Of a DNA stretch of 64,000 nucleotides, positions 55,906 to 64,000 are shown piece by piece. Source of the stretch: Rhodopseudomonas palustris. Lineage in GTDB: Bacteria > Pseudomonadota > Alphaproteobacteria > Rhizobiales > Xanthobacteraceae. Numbering within the stretch: position 1 is the first letter of the stretch; each line of letters opens with the position of its first letter. A program made the position numbers and the translations under genes. The stretch lies in assembly GCF_034479375.1 (NCBI RefSeq), contig NZ_CP140155.1, positions 3,696,501-3,760,500 of the forward strand. Reading direction: 5' to 3'. Below the pieces are notes generated by a model. The model was not told the origin of the DNA, searched no databases, and saw only the letters and a program-made list of their open reading frames with translations.

Positions 55906-56598
55906 TCAGAAGTCCAGATCCACATAGGTTCGCGACGCCGGCACCCCCGCCAGCCACTCGCTCAACAGCGGACGGAACGACGGCCGCGACTTGATGCGCG
56001 CGTACCAGGCCTTTGCCGCTTCGTCCTCGATCCATGGCACGTCGCCCAGATAGTCGATCGCCGACAGATGCGCCGCCGCCGCCAGATCGGCGAAGCTCAT
56101 GCGGTCGCCGGCGAGAAAGTTCCGGGTCCGCGCCAGCCAGCCGATATAGGCGAGATGATAGCGCACATTGGCGGTCGCGGCGCGGATCACATCCATCGCC
56201 GGCGGCCCGCCGCCATCGCCCTCGCTGATGAATCGCTTGTAGATCCGCTCCGTCACCAGCGGTCCGCTGGCCTCCTCGAAGAACTTGTCGTTGAACCACG
56301 ACATCAGCCGCCGCACCTCGATCCGCTCGGCGGTCGAATGCGGCAGCAGCCGGCGATCACGCAAGCCCGCGCCGTGGGTCTCGTCGAGGAACTCGGCGAT
56401 GACGTCGGCGCCCGGAATCGGCGGATAGCCTTCGCCCACCAGCACAGGTGTGGTCCCGGCCGGATTGAGTGCGAGGAAAGCCGTGCGCCGCTCCCATGAG
56501 CGTTCTTCCACCAGCCGCAGATCGAGACCGTGTTCGCCGAGCGCGAGCCGGACGAACCGGGACTGCGGGCAGAACGGATGATGGAAAAGGGTGTACAT
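55906..56598 (-). CDS. Glutathione S-transferase family protein
   Basis: 230-residue GST with N-terminal thioredoxin-like domain ([20 protein letters not shown]) and C-terminal helical domain. The N-terminal site is FCPQS, a Cys/Ser type rather than Tyr, and [20 protein letters not shown] holds the cis-Pro loop. Substrate unknown. It is followed by queG on the same strand and divergent from uppP. Confidence 0.9.
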   Translation of the reverse strand: MYTLFHHPFCPQSRFVRLALGEHGLDLRLVEERSWERRTAFLALNPAGTTPVLVGEGYPPIPGADVIAEFLDETHGAGLRDRRLLPHSTAERIEVRRLMSWFNDKFFEEASGPLVTERIYKRFISEGDGGGPPAMDVIRAATANVRYHLAYIGWLARTRNFLAGDRMSFADLAAAAHLSAIDYLGDVPWIEDEAAKAWYARIKSRPSFRPLLSEWLAGVPASRTYVDLDF

Positions 56599-56797
56599 AG
56601 CGACCTTGATAGTTTCGCAGGCTTAACAAACGGTGGCCGGGACAACGATTTGACCCTGCCCGCGGAGGCGCCGGACGCGCGATGCGCGGCCGCGTGGGAC
56701 GCCGGCTATCGGCGCATTTTTGACGTTGCGGCATGCAATCGAATAGGCGACAAGGTCGCGCCTCTTGCGAGACCGATCCCTCCCAGCGGACAATCCC

Positions 56798-57604
56798 ATG
56801 CTTTCCGATATCATCAGAGCCGTCATTCTCGGCGTGGTCGAGGGTGTCACCGAGTTCCTGCCGGTGTCGTCGACCGGCCATCTGCTGCTGGTGGGGCGAT
56901 TCTTCAATCTCGGCGAGGGCGATTTCTGGAAGACCTTCGACGTCCTGATCCAGCTCGGGGCGATCCTCGCGATCCTGGCGCTTTATTTCGCCAAATTGTG
57001 GCGAATTGCGCTCGGGATGTTCTCCGATCCGGCGGCGCAGCGTTTCATCATCGGCGTGCTGGTCGCATTCCTGCCGGCGGCGGTGATCGGCGCTGCGGCC
57101 GGATCCTACATCAAGCTGTTTCTGTTCAATCCGTGGGTGGTGTGTTTCTCGCTGATCGTCGGCGGCGCGATCCTGCTGTGGGTCGATCAGCTCGACCTGA
57201 AACCGCGCCACCACGACGCCACGACGTTTCCGCTGTTGATGTATTTCTACATCGGATGCGCGCAATGCGTGGCGATGATCCCGGGCGTGTCGCGCTCCGG
57301 CGCGAGCATCGTCGCGGCGATGCTGTTCGGCGCCGACAAGCGCGCGGCGGCCGAGTTCTCGTTCTTCCTGGCGATCCCGACCATGGTGGGCGCCTTCGTT
57401 TACGATCTCTACAAGAGCCGCGGCGACCTGACGACCGACCATATGACCATCGTGGCGGTCGGCTTCGTGGTGTCGTTCATCACCGCGATCATCGTGGTGA
57501 AGACCTTCCTCGGCTACGTCACCCGCCACGGTTTCGAGCTGTTCGCGTGGTGGCGCGTCATCGTCGGCACGCTCGGCCTGATCGCACTGGCGATGGGCCG
57601 CTGA
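56798..57604 (+). CDS. uppP: Undecaprenyl-diphosphatase
   Basis: 268-residue UppP/BacA membrane enzyme that recycles undecaprenyl-PP to the monophosphate for cell-wall and lipid-linked synthesis; overexpression gives bacitracin resistance. Family motifs: [20 protein letters not shown] and [10 protein letters not shown] with the catalytic Ser/Arg. About eight helices. The start is the ATG at 56798 ([12 protein letters not shown]); the frame upstream is open for 11 more codons without support. Confidence 0.96.
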   Translation: MLSDIIRAVILGVVEGVTEFLPVSSTGHLLLVGRFFNLGEGDFWKTFDVLIQLGAILAILALYFAKLWRIALGMFSDPAAQRFIIGVLVAFLPAAVIGAAAGSYIKLFLFNPWVVCFSLIVGGAILLWVDQLDLKPRHHDATTFPLLMYFYIGCAQCVAMIPGVSRSGASIVAAMLFGADKRAAAEFSFFLAIPTMVGAFVYDLYKSRGDLTTDHMTIVAVGFVVSFITAIIVVKTFLGYVTRHGFELFAWWRVIVGTLGLIALAMGR

Positions 57605-57658
57605 TCGCTTGCCGACAGACGCCGGAGCCGATGCCCCGGCATCATTCCGCGTTGATGA

Positions 57659-58624
57659 CTACGCGTTCTTGCGCGCGAACTCGCCGGTCCTGCGGAACCG
57701 CCACAGATAGGACGGCACGATCGCCTGCATCGAATCCGGCGTGATGCCGAGCCCCGGCAGCGTCAGGCCGGCGCTCTTGGCGGCGTCCGACACGATATTG
57801 TCGACCTTCAGCAGTTCGACCTGATCCGGCGTCAGCTTGAGGCCGCCCGGCGCGAATTGCAGCAGCATCGCCTGCAGGCTGGCGAGCCAGAACGGCAGCG
57901 GCAGCATCAGCCGCTTGCGGTCGATCGTCTCGAGAATGATCTCGATGATCTCGCGCATCGTCAGTAGTTCCGGTCCGCCGAGCTCGTAGGTCGCGCCCGG
58001 CCTGGTGTTGCCGTCGACGGCTTCGGCCACCGCGGTGGCGACGTCGCCGACATAGACCGGCTGCAGCCTGGTGTCGGCGCCGACCAGCGGCATCACCGGC
58101 GACATCCGCGCCAGCGCGGCGAAGCGGTTGGTGAACTGGTCTTCGGGGCCGAACACCACCGACGGCCTCAGGATCGTGGCCTGCGGCACCGCGGCCAGCA
58201 CCGCCTGCTCGCCGGCCGCCTTGGAACGGGCGTAGCGCGCCGGCGAGTTGGCGTCGGCGCCGATCGCCGAGACGTGCACCATCCGCGCGCCGACCGCCGC
58301 GGCGGCCCTGGCGATCGCGCCCGCGCCCTCGGACTGCACCGCGTCGAATTTCTGCGCCCCGCCCTCGGCGAGGATGCCGACCAGATTGATCGCCACGTGA
58401 GAGCCGCGCATCGCCGCCTCGACCGAGGCCGGATAGCGCAGATTGGCCTGCACCGCGTGAATCTGGCCGACCCGCCCGAGCGGCTGCAGATGCCCCGCCA
58501 GCTCCGGCCGCCGCACCGCCACCCTGATTCGGTAGTCCCGACGGGCCAGCGCGCTGACCACATGGCGGCCGATGAAGCCCGAACCGCCGAAAACCGTGAC
58601 GAGGGTGTCGATGTTGGAAGTCAT
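57659..58624 (-). CDS. NDUFA9-like NAD(P)-binding protein (atypical SDR)
   Basis: 321-residue Rossmann-fold protein: VTVFGGSGFIGRHVVSALARR at the N-terminus is the dinucleotide-binding motif, followed by VQANLRYPASVEAAM and the active-site-like stretch HVSAIGADANSPARYARSKAAGE, where the Tyr/Lys catalytic pair is partly changed. Closest to the NDUFA9-like/complex I 39-kDa group, often annotated complex I NDUFA9 subunit family. It lies alone, convergent with uppP. Whether it binds complex I here is unknown. Confidence 0.85.
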   Translation of the reverse strand: MTSNIDTLVTVFGGSGFIGRHVVSALARRDYRIRVAVRRPELAGHLQPLGRVGQIHAVQANLRYPASVEAAMRGSHVAINLVGILAEGGAQKFDAVQSEGAGAIARAAAAVGARMVHVSAIGADANSPARYARSKAAGEQAVLAAVPQATILRPSVVFGPEDQFTNRFAALARMSPVMPLVGADTRLQPVYVGDVATAVAEAVDGNTRPGATYELGGPELLTMREIIEIILETIDRKRLMLPLPFWLASLQAMLLQFAPGGLKLTPDQVELLKVDNIVSDAAKSAGLTLPGLGITPDSMQAIVPSYLWRFRRTGEFARKNA

Positions 58625-58771
58625 GCAGGGTCATCCTGTGGAGAAACGAAGCGCCGGAACGCCTTCATTCTGGCGGTTTCGCGTTACGGCATCAACCTTT
58701 CGCTGTACAGCGGAATTGGAGCCGCGAAGCAATTTGACATTTCCGTATCGGGTCCCTATCAACCCGCCCGG

Positions 58772-58858
<87 letters not shown>

Positions 58859-58942
58859 CTCGCACTCTAACTCCTTGAGTTGCGAGGGATTAAGCAAAAT
58901 CAATGGCTTGAAGCTGCCCGCCTGGTACAAAAGGCTGGTACA

Positions 58943-60484
58943 ATGGCCCTTGCAATGTCCCGTCCCTGGAAGCATCCAAACAGCGGCGTCTACTGGCTCC
59001 GGAGAGCTGTACCGGAGGATTTGCGCGCGTTGGTCGGCAAGCGCGAGGAGAAGCGCAGCCTGCAGACGCGGGATCCAGCCGAAGCGAAGCGTAGGCACGC
59101 AGCAGCTCTCGCGGATCTCGAAAGCCGTTGGGCAAATCTTCGAGCTGGCCCAAAGCCGATCACCGAACGAGAAGCCCATAAACTCGTCGCGTTCGTCTAC
59201 GATGAGTGGCTTGAGCAACACAGAGAACATCCAAGCGCCAAGACTTTTTGGCAGGTCGGTCTCGTCGATAGGCTTTTCGTCGATCCGGAAGATCGGCCCC
59301 CGCGCAGTCCTTCAGACATCAAATCGTATTTCACGATCGAAGAAGGGTCCCTCAAGGTTCGTGAGATGGAGGATTGGTGCCTTCAGGAAGCGCAAAGCAT
59401 CCTAAGGTGGAAAGGCCTCTCGACCGAGCTGGGGAACACCCGAACGGTCGCTAGAGCCCTTGCCAGGGCGGTCGAAAGAGCCAGCCTGACGTTGCAGCGC
59501 TGGGCGAACGGCGAGAGCGATTCATCATCGTATCATCTGGCATCCGTGGCACCCGGGCTCAGCACTGCGCCGCCCCAGGAGCCTCTGCCGCTGCCCGACA
59601 TCGTGCAACGCTGGGCAGCTGAAAGGCGCCCGGCGGAGAAGACGCTTTACGAATGGTCGCGCGTCGTTCGTCAGTTGGGCGATTTTCTGAATCAAACCGA
59701 CGCTCGGCGGATCACCGAAGAAGACCTCATCCGCTGGAAGTCGGCGATGGTAGCCGACGGACTGCGGCCGAAAACGATTCAGGATGCGAAGCTAGCGCCG
59801 ATCAGGGCCATCTTACAGTGGGCCGTACAGAACAAGCTGCTCAAGTCCAATCCGGCAGAAGGCGTTACGCTCGACGCCAAGAGCAAGCAGGGGGAAAAGA
59901 AACGCAGCTTCACCGACGAGGAAGCAAAACTCGTCCTCAAGGCTGCGGCGGCGGAAAGAGACCCTGTGCGGCGTTGGGTGCCTTGGATTGGCGCCTACTC
60001 GGGAGCGAGAATTTCCGAGATTTGCCAACTGCGATCCGAGGACATCAAGCAGATCGATGGCATCTGGTGCATGGCCTTTGCCCCGGAGGCAGGCTCGTTG
60101 AAGACGAGCGGCTCTGAACGAATCATTCCCGTTCATCCTGCCCTCATCGAGGCGGGGTTCTTGAAGTTCGCTGCGACGGTCAAGTCAGGACCATTGTTTG
60201 CTGAGCTTGCTCCCGACAAGTTCGGCAAACGTGGCGGAAACGGCACAAAAGTCGTCGGTCGCTTCGTGCGGCAGCTAGGCTTGAAAGACCCTAGGCTCTC
60301 CCCAAGCCACTCATGGCGCCACCGTATCAAAACCTCCGGCCGCAAGTTTGGGCTGGCTCAGGACATCCTGAACGCGATCACGGGGCACGGAGCGAAGTCG
60401 GTCGCCGATTCGTACGGAGAGTTTCCAGTGGAGGCGCTGTACAGGGAGATATCAAAGATCCCAGCGCTGGACGTCAGAGGCTGA
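58943..60484 (+). CDS. Tyrosine recombinase/integrase
   Basis: 513-residue site-specific integrase. The N-terminal arm-binding domain has RPWKHPNSGVYWLRRAVPED, as in the DUF6538/P4-like group. The catalytic set is complete: Arg in SGARISEICQL near residue 356, His-x-x-Arg in SHSWRHRIKT near 457, His in ITGHG and the nucleophile Tyr in ADSYGEF near 491. It sits just downstream of tRNA-Leu in the same direction, with the probable attL in the tRNA 3' half. Composition is less GC-rich than the core genes. Upstream, GGTACAA occurs twice (58923-58929 and 58937-58943), possibly arm or promoter sites. Confidence 0.95.
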   Translation: MALAMSRPWKHPNSGVYWLRRAVPEDLRALVGKREEKRSLQTRDPAEAKRRHAAALADLESRWANLRAGPKPITEREAHKLVAFVYDEWLEQHREHPSAKTFWQVGLVDRLFVDPEDRPPRSPSDIKSYFTIEEGSLKVREMEDWCLQEAQSILRWKGLSTELGNTRTVARALARAVERASLTLQRWANGESDSSSYHLASVAPGLSTAPPQEPLPLPDIVQRWAAERRPAEKTLYEWSRVVRQLGDFLNQTDARRITEEDLIRWKSAMVADGLRPKTIQDAKLAPIRAILQWAVQNKLLKSNPAEGVTLDAKSKQGEKKRSFTDEEAKLVLKAAAAERDPVRRWVPWIGAYSGARISEICQLRSEDIKQIDGIWCMAFAPEAGSLKTSGSERIIPVHPALIEAGFLKFAATVKSGPLFAELAPDKFGKRGGNGTKVVGRFVRQLGLKDPRLSPSHSWRHRIKTSGRKFGLAQDILNAITGHGAKSVADSYGEFPVEALYREISKIPALDVRG

Positions 60485-60487
60485 CTG

Positions 60488-60525
60488 TTGCCGTAAAAAA
60501 TTCTGCAGGAAAGCCTCTACGGCAA
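60488..60525 (+). other. Inverted repeat after the integrase gene
   Basis: TTGCCGTA (60488-60495) and TACGGCAA (60518-60525) with an A-rich 22-nt interior, 4 nt past the integrase stop. It could be a weak terminator or a recombination-related site. Confidence 0.45.
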
Positions 60526-60547
60526 TCTTGACGAGAAAGCCGATTCG

Positions 60548-61168
60548 ATGCACATACATCTGTGCAACGAAAGGCCCTACTGCGTGATTGAATTTCTCAA
60601 GAACCTAGCTACGGTTCGCAACGGCGTTGCGTTCCGAGAAGCCGTTCGCCACGTCGAGGGCGCTCCTATCGCGGTCGTCCAGGCGGGCGACATTGGCTTG
60701 GAAGGCAACATCAGGCTCGAAGAGCTGCTGCGGATCAGTTCCGTGCCCACGCAAGGCGACGCTCGCTCGCTGACACCTGGAGAGGTTCTGCTTCAGTCAC
60801 GCGGGCAAAGCTACAGGGCTGGTGTAGTGCCCCCACACGCCGGATCAATGGTAGCAGCGGCCAGCGTTCTGATCATGACTCCGGGCCCCGCATTGCTGCC
60901 GGCCTACCTCGCTCAATTCCTCAACTCCCCCTCTACGCAGATGGAACTGCGCGCCAGAGCTACCGGCGCCACCATCGCCAACCTTAAGAAGAGCGAGCTT
61001 GAGCAGCTGCTCGTGCCGGTTCCGTCACTGGGAGATCAGGAAAAACTCGTCGCGCTAGGGGCCGCCCTGCGCGTGCAATTGCGGATCGAAGCTCGCCTAG
61101 CGGAGCTTCGCCGCCTTCAGCTTCGTGCGCTCATGAAGGAGCGGGCGGAGAGGAACCGAGGACGTTAA
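60548..61168 (+). CDS. Half-length HsdS-like specificity protein (single TRD)
   Basis: 206-residue protein matching half of a type I restriction specificity subunit. The N-terminal target recognition domain has NGVAFREAVRHVEGAP, IAVVQAGDIGLEG and GEVLLQSRGQSYRAG; then the typical TRD end SPSTQMELRARATGATIANL KKSELEQLLVPVPSL and a long C-terminal helix LRVQLRIEARLAELRRLQLRA. A full HsdS (~400 residues) has two such units; here there is one. It could homodimerise to make a methylase specificity unit or be a remnant. A terminator overlaps its stop. The complete hsdM and a second hsdS follow. Confidence 0.8.
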   Translation: MHIHLCNERPYCVIEFLKNLATVRNGVAFREAVRHVEGAPIAVVQAGDIGLEGNIRLEELLRISSVPTQGDARSLTPGEVLLQSRGQSYRAGVVPPHAGSMVAAASVLIMTPGPALLPAYLAQFLNSPSTQMELRARATGATIANLKKSELEQLLVPVPSLGDQEKLVALGAALRVQLRIEARLAELRRLQLRALMKERAERNRGR

Positions 61169-61186
61169 CCCGTCCCCGGTTCCTTT
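61152..61186 (+). terminator. Terminator spanning the stop codon of the half-HsdS gene
   Basis: Stem GGAACCGAGGACG / CGTCCCCGGTTCC (13 bp, one mismatch), 6-nt loop TTAACC holding the TAA stop, followed by TTT. The hairpin includes the last codons and stop. Confidence 0.8.
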
Positions 61187-61258
61187 AACCGGTCTGGTCA
61201 GGCGTTGGCGCGCCTCCGGACCATGTCCTAGGACTGCTAAGACAGGATACATCTATCC

Positions 61259-61555
61259 ATGACCATCAACATCGGCAACTACATGTTCGACGGCACTCAC
61301 GCGTCGCCCAGCCAGCTCGCAGACCGGTCCGGCGTCTACGCCGTGCTCGGTTCCACGATGACCGGCTTGACGGTCGTCGACATCGGCGAATCCGGCTGGA
61401 TCCGCACTCGCGTCCAGGCGCATGACCGCGCTCCGGCGTGGGCGAGGCGGGGGCTGCCGCTCTCCTATGCTGCACTCTACTGCGACGAAGTCGCCCGGAT
61501 GCGGATCGAGCGCGAACTGCGGACGCGGTACAATCCGCCCTGCGGGGACCGCTAG
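61259..61555 (+). CDS. Small GIY-YIG-like nuclease-domain protein
   Basis: 98-residue protein whose blocks fit a minimal GIY-YIG nuclease: GVY at residues 25-27 (GIY equivalent), VVDIGES around 39-45 (YIG equivalent as DIG), Arg at 51 in RTRVQAH, and the metal-binding glutamate region RMRIERELRTRYNPPCG with the Asn at 92. The tyrosine of YIG is replaced by Asp, so activity is uncertain. It is between the half-HsdS gene and hsdM. Family match is by motif only. Confidence 0.65.
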   Translation: MTINIGNYMFDGTHASPSQLADRSGVYAVLGSTMTGLTVVDIGESGWIRTRVQAHDRAPAWARRGLPLSYAALYCDEVARMRIERELRTRYNPPCGDR

Positions 61556-61618
61556 GCGAAACGGCCACGAGCATGGCCAGGGGCGAAGAAGAACTCGCCC
61601 CTGACCGGTCGCCGAGAC

Positions 61619-63187
61619 ATGTCGGACCACAAGACAAGTGAAAAGAGAATTGGTGTGACCAACAACATTCCTCAAGCAGAGAAGACCTCCATGGACGACA
61701 TCAAGCGTGTCGCCTGGGCAGCCTGCAACACATTTCGCGGGCTGATCGACCCGGCCGAGTACAAGGACTACATCCTCATCATGCTGTTCCTGAAGTTCGT
61801 TTCGGACGTCTGGAAGCAGCACCTCGAAGAGAACATGCGCGAGCTGAAGGGCGACGACGTTCGCGTCCAGCGGCGGATGCAGCGCGAGCGCTTCGTGATG
61901 CCCGAGGGCTCGACCTTCGACGAGCTCTACGCTGCGCGCGATGCGGACAACATCGGCGAGCGCGTCGACATCGCGCTGGAGGCGATCGAGAACACCAACA
62001 AGGCCAAGCTCGGCGGCGTGTTTCGAAATGTCTCCTTCAACTCGCAGACCAAGTTGGGCGAGACCAAGGATCGCAACCGCCGGATCAAGAACCTGCTCGA
62101 GGATTTTGCCAAGCTCGACCTCCGGCCCGGCCATGTCGTCGAGGACGAGGCGATCGGCGAGGCCTACATCTATCTGATCGAGCGCTTCGCCTCGGAGGCC
62201 GGCAAGAAGGCTGGTGAATTCTACACGCCGCTGCAGGTCAGCCAGGTTCTCGCCAAGCTGGTGGCGCCGCTGCCCGGCGACCGCATCTGTGACCCGGCCT
62301 GCGGCTCCGGCTCACTGCTGATCGAGACGGCGTACGAAGTCGGCGGCAAGGACTTCGCCCTGTTCGGGCAGGAGGTGAACGGCGGCACCCATGCGCTCGC
62401 CAAGCTCAACATGTTCCTGCACGACATCGACGGCGCGCGGATCGAGTGGGGCGATACGCTCAACAACCCGCTGCTGATCGAGGACGACCACCTGATGGCG
62501 TTCGACGTCGTGGTGGCCAACCCGCCGTTCAGCCTCGACAAGTGGGGCGCCGAGAACGCGCCGAGCGATCGGTTCAAGCGCTGGACGCGCGGTATCCCGC
62601 CGAAAAGCACGGGCGACTGGGCGTTCATCACCCACATGGTCGAGACGGCGAAGCCGAAGCTCGGCCGCGTCGCCGTGGTGGTGCCGCACGGCGTGCTGTT
62701 CCGCGGCGGCGCCGAGGGCAAGATCCGCGAGGCGATGATCCGCGAGAACCTGCTCGATGCGGTGATCGGCCTGCCGTCGAACCTGTTCCAGTCGACCTCG
62801 ATCCCGGTCGCCGTGCTGGTGTTCGACCGACGCCGCGAGAAGGGCGGCTCGCGCGCCAAGAGCACCGACGTGCTGTTCATCGACGCCAGCCGCGACTTCA
62901 AGCAGGCGAAGACCCAGAACATTCTGGAAGCCGCGCACACGGCGAAGATCATCGACACGTTCAAGGCCCGCATGGACGCCGACAAGTACGCGCGCGTGGT
63001 GCCCGCCGCCGAGATCGAGGAGAACGGCTTCAACCTCAACATCCCGCGCTACGTCGACACGTTCGAAGCCGAGGCCGAGATCGACGTGAAGGCCGTGCAG
63101 GCGGAGATCGATCAGCTCGAAGCCGAACTGGTCGAGGTCAAGAAACGGATGGCGGGGTATCTGCGGGAGCTCGGGGCGGATGCGTGA
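61619..63187 (+). CDS. hsdM: Type I restriction-modification methyltransferase subunit
   Basis: 522-residue HsdM. N-terminal HsdM_N helical domain (VAWAACNTFRGLIDPAEYKD), then N6-adenine methylase: SAM motif I DPACGSGSLLIE near residue 225 and catalytic NPPFS near residue 301. The C-terminal helix forms the contact to HsdS. Alternative starts exist at GTG 61655 and ATG 61691; I use the ATG at 61619. hsdS overlaps its end by 8 nt. hsdR is not within the window. Confidence 0.95.
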   Translation: MSDHKTSEKRIGVTNNIPQAEKTSMDDIKRVAWAACNTFRGLIDPAEYKDYILIMLFLKFVSDVWKQHLEENMRELKGDDVRVQRRMQRERFVMPEGSTFDELYAARDADNIGERVDIALEAIENTNKAKLGGVFRNVSFNSQTKLGETKDRNRRIKNLLEDFAKLDLRPGHVVEDEAIGEAYIYLIERFASEAGKKAGEFYTPLQVSQVLAKLVAPLPGDRICDPACGSGSLLIETAYEVGGKDFALFGQEVNGGTHALAKLNMFLHDIDGARIEWGDTLNNPLLIEDDHLMAFDVVVANPPFSLDKWGAENAPSDRFKRWTRGIPPKSTGDWAFITHMVETAKPKLGRVAVVVPHGVLFRGGAEGKIREAMIRENLLDAVIGLPSNLFQSTSIPVAVLVFDRRREKGGSRAKSTDVLFIDASRDFKQAKTQNILEAAHTAKIIDTFKARMDADKYARVVPAAEIEENGFNLNIPRYVDTFEAEAEIDVKAVQAEIDQLEAELVEVKKRMAGYLRELGADA

Positions 63188-64000
63188 TTCCAACCTAGAG
63201 CCGCCGACTGGCCGAGCCACTTGGCCGATTGTGCGGCTTGACGACGTCGCGAAGCGGGGTAGTGGGCATACACCCAGCCAGAGTCATCCGGAGTATTGGA
63301 ATGGCGGAATATTCTGGGTCTCACTCGCTGACAGCAGCAGGCTTGATCGACACACTATCTTTGAGACTACGAAGAATATTTCTGATCTCGGAATCCATCA
63401 CTCGTCCGCCGTTCTCCATCCCGCGGGAACGGTGATTGTCTGTCGCGACGCTGCGATTGGAAAGAGTGCTATTCTCGGAAGGGCAATGGCCGTTAGCCAG
63501 CATTTCATCTCGTGGCAGTGTGCTTCCAATGGTCCGTTGCATAACGAGTACCTGTACTACTGGCTTCAGAGCATGAAGCCGGTCTTTGAGAAGGTCGCGA
63601 ATGGGTCGACCATTAAAACCATAGGGCTTGGCTTTTTCGAGAACCTGAAAGTCGCGCTTCCTCCGGCAACTCTGCAGCGCAGCATCGCCGATGTTTTGCG
63701 CACCTGGGACGCGGCTATCGATAAGACGGAGCGGCTGGTCGCTGCCCAAGCAGTTGCATACGAACACTTGTCGCACGCACTCTTGACCGGAAGGCGCCGT
63801 GTTGGCCGGCAGCGCTCTAACTGGCCGTCTGTCGCCCTGACCGACGTAACGCGCGAGGCGACGGCCCGCAATAAAGCGGGTCAACTCGACGCCGACGCCG
63901 TTATGGGCGTGAACAAGCTGCACGGCATGATTCCAATGAAGGATCATGTCCGGTCGGCCGATTTGTCGCGCTACAAGGTCGTCCGCCCCGGAGCGTTCGC
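63180..64000 (+). CDS. hsdS: Type I restriction-modification specificity subunit, truncated by window end
   Basis: Open to the right edge (about 273 residues visible). Starts at the ATG at 63180, overlapping hsdM by 8 nt. First TRD: WPIVRLDDVAKRGSGHTPSQ, YWNGGIFWVSLAD, GTVIVCRDAAIGKSAILGRA, NEYLYYWLQSMKPVFEKVA. The conserved region then reads ENLKVALPPATLQRSIADVL, RTWDAAIDKTERLVAAQAVA and the second TRD begins at RSNWPSVALTDVTREATARN. Base composition is clearly AT-richer than hsdM, as usual for specificity subunits exchanged by recombination. Confidence 0.9.
   Translation, partial: MRDSNLEPPTGRATWPIVRLDDVAKRGSGHTPSQSHPEYWNGGIFWVSLADSSRLDRHTIFETTKNISDLGIHHSSAVLHPAGTVIVCRDAAIGKSAILGRAMAVSQHFISWQCASNGPLHNEYLYYWLQSMKPVFEKVANGSTIKTIGLGFFENLKVALPPATLQRSIADVLRTWDAAIDKTERLVAAQAVAYEHLSHALLTGRRRVGRQRSNWPSVALTDVTREATARNKAGQLDADAVMGVNKLHGMIPMKDHVRSADLSRYKVVRPGAF

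Noticed and set aside
60548..61168. Half-HsdS as a frameshifted pseudogene of a full hsdS
   Set aside because: It has an intact start, stop and terminator, and no second TRD remnant follows; loss of the second half before the island formed remains possible.

Overview
The window is GC-rich chromosomal DNA from an alphaproteobacterium of the Bradyrhizobium/Rhodopseudomonas group, most likely a Rhodopseudomonas palustris-like strain. This rests on the gene families seen (RegS/RegR redox pair, HWE histidine kinase, TAXI-type TRAP receptor, polyhydroxyalkanoate depolymerase, glnD next to an S41 peptidase), the base composition and the dense population of palindromic repeats. No database search was possible, so the species call is inference.

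Layout. 0-5.3 kb: the end of a TRAP-TAXI receptor gene, then a minus-strand TonB receptor/PepSY membrane protein operon behind a clear cobalamin riboswitch and a Zur-like palindrome. 5.4-11.7 kb: typA with a terminator hairpin in its leader, a flavin amine oxidase, an acetyltransferase, ppa and an M20 peptidase. 11.8-18.7 kb: osmC-argJ-mutT on the minus strand, glnD and an S41 C-terminal processing peptidase. 18.7-27.7 kb: two histidine-kinase systems flanking a MarR/membrane-protein operon, DUF1330 and DUF1304 proteins, a branched-chain amino acid binding protein and small unknown genes. 27.9-36.3 kb: a class A penicillin-binding protein, rpmI-rplT and pheS, a DUF559 nuclease between two inverted repeat pairs, then pheT. 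36.4-46.1 kb: a Tat-exported amine-oxidase-like flavoprotein, a YiiX-like hydrolase, a PAS-GGDEF-EAL protein, mepA, a CPA1 antiporter and map. 46.1-58.6 kb: regR-regS, a two-gene ABC exporter, phaZ, a YgjP-like metallopeptidase, infC with an AUU start, an alpha/beta hydrolase, queG, a glutathione transferase, uppP and an NDUFA9-like protein. 58.8-64 kb: tRNA-Leu(CAG) and the left end of a genomic island with a tyrosine integrase, a half-length HsdS, a small GIY-YIG protein, hsdM and a truncated hsdS.

Most of the window is core metabolism, translation, cell-wall and signalling genes. The accessory content is the tRNA-Leu island and at least four families of palindromic intergenic repeats. One family (core CCCTCTCCCGC/GCGGGAGAGGG with a TTGGGGTGAGGG flank) usually occurs as inverted pairs with outward flanks, an arrangement like REPINs. 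Several repeats run into genes: one supplies the mutT start codon and others encode the C-terminal tails of the DUF559 nuclease and QueG. The placement of the DUF559 nuclease gene between two such pairs is the most suggestive unexplained arrangement here.
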